Source: Patescibacteria group bacterium (GTDB lineage: Bacteria > Patescibacteriota > Microgenomatia > Levybacterales > UBA12049). From it: 14,093 nt of DNA. Position numbers and translations under genes: made by a program. Under the pieces are notes generated by a model. The model ran no database searches and had not been told where the DNA came from. It saw nothing but the letters and a program-made list of their open reading frames with translations. Within the stretch, counting starts at the first letter, position 1. Every line of letters begins with the position of its first letter. The stretch is taken from the NCBI GenBank assembly GCA_023473785.1, contig JAMCYD010000014.1:1-14093 (forward strand), in the 5' to 3' direction. Below are positions 7,032 through 14,093 of the stretch, piece by piece.

Positions 7032-7411
7032 TGTTTAATTCTCTTTTTTATTTATTAAAGAAGGTATACTTGTCTTCAGAAAAAAAAATTATAAAAATAA
7101 GATTATTATTGATAATAATATTTTTTTTGGGACTCATCGCAGATTTATTTTATTTTAATATACCGACTGACCTAAGATTATTTACTCTACTTTTAATGTG
7201 GGTTCTCATAATTAGAACATATCGGATGGCAAGTAGCTCAACTTTTAAGCTTACCCTTTTACTTCTTGCTTTGCTCTTTATATCTTTCCTCTTTAAACGA
7301 GAGAGTGCTCTTAACGAAAGAATTTCAACTTGGATTTATGTATTGCTGATAACAGGAGTTATTCATCAATTTTCTGAATTTAAACAAAATAAAAAAAGAA
7401 GATATACGTGA
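7031..7411 (+). CDS. Small membrane protein of unknown function between two GT-C-like paralogues
   Basis: I do not recognise this 126-aa protein. It has four hydrophobic stretches (about 23-41, 49-65, 72-88 and 98-113). Its ends are basic: lysines and an arginine at 10-24, then KQNKKRRY at 118-125. By the positive-inside rule both termini would be cytoplasmic. The ATG shares a base with the preceding stop (TAATG) and the end overlaps the next start by 4 bp (GTGA), so it is tightly coupled to both giant membrane genes. That placement suggests a partner subunit or assembly factor for one of them. It is real by its coupling and composition, but its function is unknown. Confidence 0.7.
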   Translation: MFNSLFYLLKKVYLSSEKKIIKIRLLLIIIFFLGLIADLFYFNIPTDLRLFTLLLMWVLIIRTYRMASSSTFKLTLLLLALLFISFLFKRESALNERISTWIYVLLITGVIHQFSEFKQNKKRRYT

Positions 7412-10400
7412 GAAAGCTTCTCGTTCTAATCATTATAGTATTGGCTGTGCTCCCCTTTTTTTGGTTTAAAGGAGGAGAAGTAAATTTGGGGGGCGACTCA
7501 TCTCGTCTCTATTTTTATGATCCAATAAATTATCTAAAGTATTTTGCGGTATATGGAGTGGTGCCTTCCCAAACTGGGGAAGTAATAATCAGCTATTTTT
7601 TCGTTCCCTTTACCATTCTCATGTACATTTTGAAACTGGTTATTAAATCTCCCAATCTTCTCATTAGTCTTTTTTACAGCACGATGTTAGTAACGGCTTT
7701 TGCTAGTGTCTACCTGATAATAGTTGATCTTTTGAGAGTCAATAATCATAAAAATAATAATAACGTGTTTTTGGCAGCAATTTTGGGAGGCTTATTCTAT
7801 ATTCTTACACCTGTGGTTGGGTTCAATTGGGATAAAGCATTAGTTACCCATAATCAGGTATTTCTTAATCCGCTCATTTTTTATTTGTTACTCCGTTACG
7901 TTAATACTCGGAATTCTTTTTATGCTTTGTTGACTGTTCTTATTACTTTTATATTTTCTCCGAATTTTAGTTTTATTTCAGCCCCTCCCTTTTTTGCTTT
8001 TTATCCATTAGCATTTCTATATTTGTTTTTTTATGCCAGGTTTGTTCGGAAAGTAGTAATTCCATGGAAGAGAATAGCAGTTTTTTCTGGTTTTTTTCTA
8101 GCTATCCAAGCGTTCCATATTGTCCCCGAGCTTATGATATTTCTAGACAGAACAAGCAACTCTTTTCAAAGAGTCTTCGCTTCTTCAGAGATTTCAAGTG
8201 CATTGGGTTCTTTTATGGGGACATACCCATTTATAAAATTAACTTACAATTTTTTGGCCCTTCCGCAGCTACCAAAACCACTTTTCCCTTTTGATTTTTT
8301 TCTTTTTGTTTTTCCCTCAATATTGATAATTGCCTTAGTAATAAATTCCTACACTAAGTTAAGCGCTACTCTTAAGAAAAATTTTTTGGTTTTATTCATT
8401 TTTTTTCTTATTGCGTTGTTTTTTGATACTGCGAATCTTACTTCATTAGGCGCTTCAATCTATAAATTTCTTTTTAATTTTCCAGGGTTTGGAATGTTTA
8501 GAAACTTCTATGGACAATTCATGTATGTTTTTTATTTTTTTTATGCCATAGTTTTTGGATATTCTTTATTTCTTATCCTAAGCTACATCAAAGTCAAAAT
8601 TAAAGTTGTTTTTTCGTTTCTAGTGTTTTTATTGATAGTTATTAATGGCTGGCCTTTTGTTACGGGCTACATGGTAAATCAGACTATTTATCAATCAAAC
8701 AACATAAAATCATCTTTTAAGATGGATCCAGAAGTTGGGAAAGTTCTTGATTTTGTGAGATCGATTCCAAACGATGCAAAGTTCCTTACATTGCCTTTAA
8801 CAGATTTTGGATATCAATTATTTTCTGGTACAAATGGAGGCGTTTATATAGGACCTTCAACAATAGGATATCTGGGTGGAAAAAAAGATTTCCCAGGATA
8901 TGTAGGATTTAATCCCTTCGCTGATTTATTCCTTCAGTTCTCCAAGCAAAAGGACTACGGATCTCTCAAAAACCTATTCGCTATTTTTAACATAAGGTTT
9001 ATCCTCTACGACAAAGATCGCTATATATATGAAAACTTTCCTAAGTTTCCTTATCAAACTATGAAAAAAGTGTTTCCCACGCAGATTTCCTATCAAGAAT
9101 TTATCGGAAGTCTTGGAGCTATGAAAGTGTTCGGCTCGGGGAAGTTTGAGGCATATTCATTTCCAGAAGAAAATTTTCTTCCACATTTTTACGTCGCTAA
9201 GCAAATTTTGCCGGTAAAATCTCTTTTGGATTGGGAATTTGTCTTGCCCTCTTCGGTATTCTCAAGAAACCGAATCGTTGTGGAAGAATCTCCTGAAAAA
9301 TCGATTTTTTCAAAAGCAGAAAAAATTGATATCTATGATAGAATTAATAAAGATTTCCCATTGCCTGTCCAATACCCATTTGCTAAATGGGCGCCTTCCT
9401 CTATAGTTTATCCATTTATAATTCTAAAAGAGGAGTACCAAAAGAAAAAGTTTAAAAATTCAGAAGACGATTATATAAACGCACAATTATTTTTTGCCTC
9501 CAAACGAATATCAGAACTTTCAAGGTGGGAAACACCAGTTTTAGGTAACGCAACAAATGCTCAAGATTTACTTTCATTTAAAAATCCAAGTCATTTTAGA
9601 CTACCGTTTATTAAAAACTATAATAGCTTTGAATCCGTTTTGTCGCGCTATACGAAGAGCATTTATGACGCTGTTAATCTTGTAAATAGCAGCAAGAAAG
9701 GTCTTGCGTGGAAAATTCAAAAAAAGAGCAGAATTACTGAGGTATTATCTAATCATGAGCAACTCGTAAATTTAGTAATTAAAAATAGTCATAAAAAAGC
9801 AAGCGATAAAAGTTATTTATTTAGACTTGCTGATAATTTATTCGGCTATTATCTAAGCAAAGTTAAAGTAGAGGAGTATGATCCTTCAACTCTTGAATAT
9901 GCGACAAGCACAGGGAATCATTTCGGAGACGTAGAACTTTTATTAAAAAAAGATACAGCAAAAGGTATAGATCTTAATAGAGTAACGGTTAAGGTTGACA
10001 GCAATAAGCCTCTAGGCTTAGAGCTGCAGGATGAGGGAAACTGGTTGGGTCTTGGTAAAATAAATCTCAAAAATGAGCAAACGCCTTTAGTCATAAGTTT
10101 TCCCTCCGAAACGATGCCGCAAGCCTCGTCTTTCTATACAGAATTTACATCTAATGTTTCAACCGAAAAAGACATCGTCACTCTTGAATCATTTATCTCG
10201 CAAGAAAAACAGTTCGAAGGATTCGTAAAAAGAATTAGGGGATTTAGAGAGACAGGTCATTATTTGGTTTCTTTTGAATACACCACGTATGGGGATATAT
10301 TTGAAATGAGTATGTTTCTAAAAAATAGAAATGAATATCAAGATCCATCTCTGGATGAGTATAAACCATTGTTTCGTGAGTCCAAGATAGCACGCAATTG

Positions 10401-11040
10401 GAGGAATTTTAATGCTATTATTGAGTCAAAAAATCTAGAGGAGGCAGTTTTTCAGATTAATCCTATAAAGCAAAAACCAAAGCTTACGAGAATTTCTATT
10501 AAAAACTTTAAGGTAACCAAGCTTCCGTCTCACCCCGATCTCATATTAAAAAATACAATTGAACCTTTTACTTTTGGCAATACTCCTCAGATAATATTTA
10601 CAAAAATTAACCCAACGAAATACAAGGTTTCTGTCAGAAACGCAAAGTCTCCATACGTTTTAGTTTTTTCGGAAGCTTTTAATAAGCAATGGAAAGTCTT
10701 TGTTAGAAATGCTGAAAAAAATGATGAAAAGACCACCACGAATTATTTTGGCGGAGATATTAAAGAAGGACAACATAAGAATATTTTTTTTGACTCTGGA
10801 ATATTTGAAACCTTTGGTTTAAAACCCATTGCAGAAGATAGACACTTCGTGGCTAATGGGTACGCAAATGGTTGGCATATTGAACCTTCAGACGCGGGAG
10901 GAAAAAGTGAATACACATTTATTGTCGAAATGACAGTCCAAAGGTCTTTCTATGTTGGTCTCTTAATATCCCTGGTCTCGTTTATCGGATGTTTAATACT
11001 GATAGCTAGAATAGCGGTAAAGAAATTTTATGATCGTTGA
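7408..11040 (+). CDS. Giant GT-C/YfhO-like membrane protein with a ~400-residue inserted module (paralogue 2)
   Basis: A 1210-aa paralogue of the 808-aa protein, with the same landmarks in the same order. These are GEVNLGGDSSRLYFYDP (23-39, Asp30), FNWDKALVTH (139-148), FNFPGFGMFRNFYGQ (356-370), a long run of helices to about 420, and GGVYIGPSTIGYLGGKKDF (477-495). LPHFYVAKQI (591-600), KINPTKY, LVFSEAFNKQW and ANGYANGW (1149-1156) follow, then a final helix (about 1182-1203). The two proteins stay parallel to about residue 620 and again from about 1060. In between this one has roughly 400 extra residues: a helical, charged part (about 665-830), then a beta-rich part (about 850-1045) including GHYLVSFEYTTYGD and NWRNFNAIIES, which looks like a carbohydrate-binding jelly roll. 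It starts with GTG inside the previous gene's stop (GTGA) and ends 11 bp into the methyltransferase gene. It is probably an extracytoplasmic-facing glycosyltransferase with a built-in glycan-binding module. The family is moderately secure; the activity is inferred. Confidence 0.7.
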   Translation: MRKLLVLIIIVLAVLPFFWFKGGEVNLGGDSSRLYFYDPINYLKYFAVYGVVPSQTGEVIISYFFVPFTILMYILKLVIKSPNLLISLFYSTMLVTAFASVYLIIVDLLRVNNHKNNNNVFLAAILGGLFYILTPVVGFNWDKALVTHNQVFLNPLIFYLLLRYVNTRNSFYALLTVLITFIFSPNFSFISAPPFFAFYPLAFLYLFFYARFVRKVVIPWKRIAVFSGFFLAIQAFHIVPELMIFLDRTSNSFQRVFASSEISSALGSFMGTYPFIKLTYNFLALPQLPKPLFPFDFFLFVFPSILIIALVINSYTKLSATLKKNFLVLFIFFLIALFFDTANLTSLGASIYKFLFNFPGFGMFRNFYGQFMYVFYFFYAIVFGYSLFLILSYIKVKIKVVFSFLVFLLIVINGWPFVTGYMVNQTIYQSNNIKSSFKMDPEVGKVLDFVRSIPNDAKFLTLPLTDFGYQLFSGTNGGVYIGPSTIGYLGGKKDFPGYVGFNPFADLFLQFSKQKDYGSLKNLFAIFNIRFILYDKDRYIYENFPKFPYQTMKKVFPTQISYQEFIGSLGAMKVFGSGKFEAYSFPEENFLPHFYVAKQILPVKSLLDWEFVLPSSVFSRNRIVVEESPEKSIFSKAEKIDIYDRINKDFPLPVQYPFAKWAPSSIVYPFIILKEEYQKKKFKNSEDDYINAQLFFASKRISELSRWETPVLGNATNAQDLLSFKNPSHFRLPFIKNYNSFESVLSRYTKSIYDAVNLVNSSKKGLAWKIQKKSRITEVLSNHEQLVNLVIKNSHKKASDKSYLFRLADNLFGYYLSKVKVEEYDPSTLEYATSTGNHFGDVELLLKKDTAKGIDLNRVTVKVDSNKPLGLELQDEGNWLGLGKINLKNEQTPLVISFPSETMPQASSFYTEFTSNVSTEKDIVTLESFISQEKQFEGFVKRIRGFRETGHYLVSFEYTTYGDIFEMSMFLKNRNEYQDPSLDEYKPLFRESKIARNWRNFNAIIESKNLEEAVFQINPIKQKPKLTRISIKNFKVTKLPSHPDLILKNTIEPFTFGNTPQIIFTKINPTKYKVSVRNAKSPYVLVFSEAFNKQWKVFVRNAEKNDEKTTTNYFGGDIKEGQHKNIFFDSGIFETFGLKPIAEDRHFVANGYANGWHIEPSDAGGKSEYTFIVEMTVQRSFYVGLLISLVSFIGCLILIARIAVKKFYDR

Positions 11041-11665
11041 AAGCTTAATCAGAAAATATCAAGATATCTTTTTCTACAAAGTCTTAGAAAGAAATCTTTC
11101 TAATTGTTTCTCCGTTTTGGATGTTGGGTGTGGTGCGGATTCACCTCTTGGAAAATTAGGAAAAACTTTTTACAGTGAGGGTATAGATATTTATAAACCA
11201 AGCATATCTAAAAGCATTAAAAAAAAAATACATGATAAATATATCGTAGGAAATATTTCGAAGCTAGATAAGTTTTATAAAGCAAAAAGTTTTGACGCGG
11301 TTATTGCTCTTGATATTATTGAACATTTTAAAAAAAAAGATGCATTGACGTTAATGAAAAAAATGGAAAGAGTTGCGCGGAAAAGAATAATAATCCTTAC
11401 ACCGAATGGATTTTACCATCAAGATCACTTAGATGGTAATCCTCATCAGGAGCATAAGTCTGGGTGGCGCAGAGAAGATTTAGAAAGATTAGGTTATAAG
11501 GTTTATGGATTACGCGGTTTAAAAAGTATTAGAGGAGAGCATGCTACTATTAAATATAAACCATGGATCTTTTGGGGATTTTTTTCTTTTATTTCCGAAC
11601 CCATATTTTATTTTTTTCCTAGCTACTCTTATCATCTTTTCGCAGTGAAAAGTTTCTATGAATAA
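11030..11665 (+). CDS. Class I SAM-dependent methyltransferase
   Basis: A 211-aa Rossmann-fold methyltransferase. Motif I is VLDVGCGADSP (29-39), the acidic residue after strand 2 is in EGIDIY (D53), and FDAVIALDIIEHF (88-100) is the post-II/motif IV region typical of UbiE/Methyltransf_11-type enzymes. LTPNGF (123-128), then NPHQEHKSGW (137-146), resembles small methyltransferases in glycan clusters. A hydrophobic patch near the C-terminus (179-197) could associate with the membrane. It overlaps the preceding gene by 11 bp and the following one by 8 bp, so it is co-translated with the membrane glycosyltransferase candidates. It probably O-methylates a sugar or lipid-linked intermediate, but the acceptor is not shown by sequence. 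Two long A-tracts (11219-11228 and about 11330-11338) lie inside the gene. Confidence 0.85.
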   Translation: MIVESLIRKYQDIFFYKVLERNLSNCFSVLDVGCGADSPLGKLGKTFYSEGIDIYKPSISKSIKKKIHDKYIVGNISKLDKFYKAKSFDAVIALDIIEHFKKKDALTLMKKMERVARKRIIILTPNGFYHQDHLDGNPHQEHKSGWRREDLERLGYKVYGLRGLKSIRGEHATIKYKPWIFWGFFSFISEPIFYFFPSYSYHLFAVKSFYE

Positions 11666-13724
11666 AATCAACAAGATTTTATTAATTAGTCTAAGCATAA
11701 TAATACTAGTTACCATATATGGAAAATGGTTTATAGGTAAAGAAATTATTGGCGGAGATTGGCCATACTATTATAAAGAAATGCTTAGGGATTTCTCGTA
11801 TGTCCCGCCTCTTTGGACCTCTCAAGGAGGTACGGGATTGGGAGGAGTAAATACAAACTTCCCTCTCTTTGGCTACGAGAATATCATAATTGGCATTTTT
11901 GTAAATGTTTTAGGTTTGCCATGGCAGCTAGTTTGCAAGATTTTTTGGTTTGGTTTGTTCATCGCTTTATCCGTATTCTCAATGGTTTTTCTCCTAAGAA
12001 CGATTTTTAAGAATCTCAATATTTCACAGGTAGTTATTTCTATTTTTATTTACATAGCAAATTCATACATTCTTTTGATTGTGGGAGGGGGACAAATGGG
12101 GATAGCATTAGCTTATTCAATGGTCCCTCTGGTTTTAGGAGTTTTTATTAATCTTATAAATTATGTTGTTTCAGTTTCTAAAGATTCCCAAAGCAAAAAA
12201 CTGTATGTTTCTGGATTAAAATATTCAATTTTTGCTGGTTTGGTTTTTGCACTTCAACTTATGTTTGATTTTAGAATCTCTTATATATCTGGTTTGGTAG
12301 TTTTAACTTATGCATTTTTTCACTATTTTTTCATTGACAGATTCAGTCTTAAGCTTTTCGCTTCTCATTTTTTACTTTTCATTTTTATTGTCCTTGGGCT
12401 TCATGCATTTTGGATTATTCCATTTTTAGTATTTAGACTTCTTTCAGTTCCAGAAGGCTTAACCAGCACATCCGGTTTTGAATTCTTTAGTTTTGCCCAT
12501 TTTCCTCAAAGCTTATCTGCCCTTCATCCAAATTGGCCTGAAAATATATTTGGTAAAACATATTTTATGAGAGTAGAGTTTTTACTATTGCCTATCTTAG
12601 CGTTCAGTAATTTACTTTTTCTCAAGAACTTGAAGGAGGTAAAAAAAAATTCCTTCATTATGTTTTTTGCCCTTATTGCCTTAGTAGGAGCCTTTTTTGC
12701 AAAAGGAATAAATCCACCATTTGGAGAGGTAAATCGACTATTATTTAATAATATTCCTGGGATGAGTTTGTTTCGGGATCCAACAAAGTTCTATCTCTTA
12801 ATTACTTTGTCTTATTCCATCTTAATACCTTGTAGCTTATTTCAACTTTTCAGAAAAATCCAAGTATGGATTAAAAACTCAGCAATGGGACACAATTTTA
12901 TAATTAAGCAATTTGGCAATATGATAATTCTATTGTCTATTTTATATTTAGTTTTTCTTGTTCGACCAGCAGTTTTTAATGAATTAGGGGGTACATTTAT
13001 GTCACATGAAGTTCCCAGGGAATACGTCGAGCTTAAGGATTTTATAATTTCCCAACCAAATTTCTTTAGGACTCTTTGGATACCTACACAATCACGTTTT
13101 AGAATTCAAACGGAAAATCACCCACTAATCAATGCGGAGTGGCTTTTTAAAACAAGCAGTCATTCCGCAATGATTAACATGTTGGGAAATAAAGAGACAG
13201 AAGAGATCTTAGGAAAACTTGCAGTAAAATATATTATCATTCCTTATGATGTTTCTCACGAAATTTTTCTTGAGGATCATCATTATAATCATGCCGAAAG
13301 GTTAAAATTCGAACATGCATTGGATAAAATACCATGGTTAAAAAAAATTCAATCCGGAAATGTATCTGTTTACGGGACACCAAAATATAATGAACGCTTT
13401 ACTCTTGATGGGGAGGGAAAATTAGCTTATAAGAAAATTGGAAAATCGAAATATTTTCTTACGTTCGAAATTAAAAGAGATTCTAAGCTTATTTTTTCTG
13501 AACAATTTCATCCCGGTTGGATAGCGAAAATAAATAATTTCAAGGTAAGACCAAAGGAAACTGAGTTGGGCACAATGAAGTTTGACTTGCCAAATAACAG
13601 TCAAAATGCCACGATATATTTTGAGCCCGAAGAATGGATGAGTTATAGTTCCTCATTCTCTTTTATCTATTTGGCAGCTATAATAATATTTCTAGTAAAA
13701 ACTAAGAGCGGAAAGAATGTCTGA
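11658..13724 (+). CDS. Third GT-C/YfhO-like membrane protein, divergent from the first two
   Basis: A 688-aa polytopic protein. It has an N-terminal helix (5-21), then the loop GKEIIGGDWPYYY (27-39) with Asp34 at the GT-C position. PPLWTSQGGTGLGG (50-63) follows, a motif familiar from bacterial YfhO-type proteins. Helices continue to about 400 with another at 421-437, and NNIPGMSLFRDPTKF (364-378) matches the P-G-x-x-x-F-R motif of its neighbours, here in an FRDP form. The extracytoplasmic part runs from about 440 to 660. It includes LIFSEQFHPGW (611-621), aligned in position with LIFSESFNSKW of the 808-aa protein and equivalent to the 'YYPGW' strand of YfhO. A last helix spans 666-680 before a basic tail. 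It lacks the VNGYANAW segment. It is the last gene of the operon, overlaps the methyltransferase by 8 bp and ends with TGA. It is likely a lipid-linked-sugar glycosyltransferase or related polymer-modifying enzyme. Confidence 0.7.
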   Translation: MNKINKILLISLSIIILVTIYGKWFIGKEIIGGDWPYYYKEMLRDFSYVPPLWTSQGGTGLGGVNTNFPLFGYENIIIGIFVNVLGLPWQLVCKIFWFGLFIALSVFSMVFLLRTIFKNLNISQVVISIFIYIANSYILLIVGGGQMGIALAYSMVPLVLGVFINLINYVVSVSKDSQSKKLYVSGLKYSIFAGLVFALQLMFDFRISYISGLVVLTYAFFHYFFIDRFSLKLFASHFLLFIFIVLGLHAFWIIPFLVFRLLSVPEGLTSTSGFEFFSFAHFPQSLSALHPNWPENIFGKTYFMRVEFLLLPILAFSNLLFLKNLKEVKKNSFIMFFALIALVGAFFAKGINPPFGEVNRLLFNNIPGMSLFRDPTKFYLLITLSYSILIPCSLFQLFRKIQVWIKNSAMGHNFIIKQFGNMIILLSILYLVFLVRPAVFNELGGTFMSHEVPREYVELKDFIISQPNFFRTLWIPTQSRFRIQTENHPLINAEWLFKTSSHSAMINMLGNKETEEILGKLAVKYIIIPYDVSHEIFLEDHHYNHAERLKFEHALDKIPWLKKIQSGNVSVYGTPKYNERFTLDGEGKLAYKKIGKSKYFLTFEIKRDSKLIFSEQFHPGWIAKINNFKVRPKETELGTMKFDLPNNSQNATIYFEPEEWMSYSSSFSFIYLAAIIIFLVKTKSGKNV

Positions 13725-13725
13725 T

Positions 13726-13737
13726 ATATAGCTATAT
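13726..13737. repeat. AT-rich 12-bp palindrome in the 22-bp convergent gap
   Basis: ATATAGCTATAT (13726-13737) is fully self-complementary and lies 1 bp after the stop of the last operon gene, facing the convergent glycosyltransferase at 13747. It has no loop and little G-C, so it is not a convincing terminator. No other signal is visible in this short intergenic stretch. Confidence 0.2.
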
Positions 13738-13746
13738 TTATTCTGC

Positions 13747-14093
13747 TCAGATCCCCATTCTTCTAAGCGCTTTCGAATAAGTATTTTCCCATGTATTATC
13801 TTTTGCATATTTAATTGCTGATTCACGGAATTCTAGATACTTGCTGTCATCTTCTAAAAGGGCTAGTACTCCTTTTGCAAATTCTTCCTTTGTGTCTTTT
13901 GTTACGATGGTGCATCCTTTCTTTTCCGTCTCTTTGGCAAGTGGGGCTACGAACGTCGATACAACCGGTAAGCCATTGGCAAAATAAAGTCGAAGTTTCG
14001 TGGCATCTGCATACCATCTGACGGAGTTAGGAATTGCTCGGTATGGAGCAAGCCCCACCTTGTAGCGTGATAGGATGTTTGATAGTTTTCGAA
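13747..14093 (-). CDS. Glycosyltransferase, GT-B fold (GT4/group 1), C-terminal part only
   Basis: The last 114 residues of a nucleotide-sugar glycosyltransferase; the frame stays open through the right edge, so the N-terminal acceptor domain lies outside. A GTG at 14058 could be mistaken for a start. However, the codons upstream of it read RKLSNILSRYK, which leads directly into VGLAPYRAI, a normal donor-domain strand. The segment ADATKLRLYFANGLPVVST matches the GT4 donor-site pattern (A-D-x-x-K-x-x-x-Y-x-A-x-G-x-P-V-V) that positions the nucleotide sugar. The C-terminal helix EFRESAIKYAKDNTW ends as these enzymes usually do. It is convergent with the membrane-protein operon across 22 bp and so belongs to another transcript. 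It probably acts in the cytoplasm on the same surface glycan. Confidence 0.85.
   Translation of the reverse strand, partial: RKLSNILSRYKVGLAPYRAIPNSVRWYADATKLRLYFANGLPVVSTFVAPLAKETEKKGCTIVTKDTKEEFAKGVLALLEDDSKYLEFRESAIKYAKDNTWENTYSKALRRMGI

Noticed and set aside
2409..13724. Alternative genetic code with UGA as glycine, as in some CPR lineages
   Set aside because: TGA ends several genes at exactly the overlap points expected (2410-2412, 7409-7411, 11038-11040, 13722-13724), so it is a normal stop.
13725..13746. Intrinsic terminator between the convergent genes at the right end
   Set aside because: Only a loop-less AT palindrome is present, with no G-C stem and T-tract.
13747..14058. GTG at 14058 as the start of a complete small gene
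   Set aside because: Codons upstream to 14093 continue in frame as normal GT-B donor-domain sequence; a 103-aa protein would have only a fragment of that domain.
1..14093. Mobile element, CRISPR array, tRNA, rRNA or riboswitch
   Set aside because: I saw no transposase, terminal repeats, spaced direct repeats or structured RNA; gene overlaps leave almost no non-coding space except 64 bp and 22 bp.

Overview
The window is an AT-rich, densely packed piece of a bacterial cell-surface polysaccharide locus. It has no mobile element, CRISPR array, tRNA or rRNA that I can see. Genes overlap by 1-17 bp, Shine-Dalgarno motifs are almost absent, TGA is used as an ordinary stop, and there is an array of very large multi-spanning 'GT-C/YfhO-like' proteins. 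Together these suggest a low-GC member of the Candidate Phyla Radiation (Patescibacteria, perhaps Microgenomates). This is an inference from style and gene content, not a proven placement.

Left operon (1-3329, + strand): a GNAT acetyltransferase cut by the left edge, a membrane-anchored family 2 glycosyltransferase, and a split transketolase (N and C subunits), each overlapping the next. It converges tail-to-tail, with a 4-bp overlap, on a minus-strand gene (3326-4540). That gene encodes a DegT/AHBA-fold enzyme in which the PLP lysine is replaced by histidine, the hallmark of sugar-nucleotide 3-dehydratases (ColD/RfbH type). Unlike RfbH/E1 it lacks the iron-sulfur cysteines. Acetyltransferase, 3-dehydratase and a thiamine-diphosphate C-C bond enzyme together suggest synthesis of an unusual, possibly deoxygenated and C-branched, sugar nucleotide.

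A 64-bp divergent region (4541-4604) carries two recognisable promoters facing away from each other. Both are placed so that the transcripts would be leaderless or nearly so.

Right operon (4605-13724, + strand): two paralogous giant membrane proteins (808 and 1210 aa) flank a 126-aa membrane protein. They are followed by a SAM methyltransferase and a third, more distant giant membrane protein (688 aa). All three giants share an early extracytoplasmic GGD motif, a mid-protein 'PG-x3-FR' motif and a C-terminal beta-rich extracytoplasmic domain closed by a last membrane helix, consistent with lipid-linked-sugar-dependent GT-C glycosyltransferases. The 1210-aa member carries an insertion of roughly 400 residues, part of which looks like a carbohydrate-binding jelly roll. 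A convergent glycosyltransferase (C-terminal part only) enters from the right edge.

A plausible joint role is that the left half makes and transfers a modified sugar on the cytoplasmic side, while the right half transfers lipid-linked sugars outside the membrane and modifies the glycan. No stretch over 300 bp lacks a gene.
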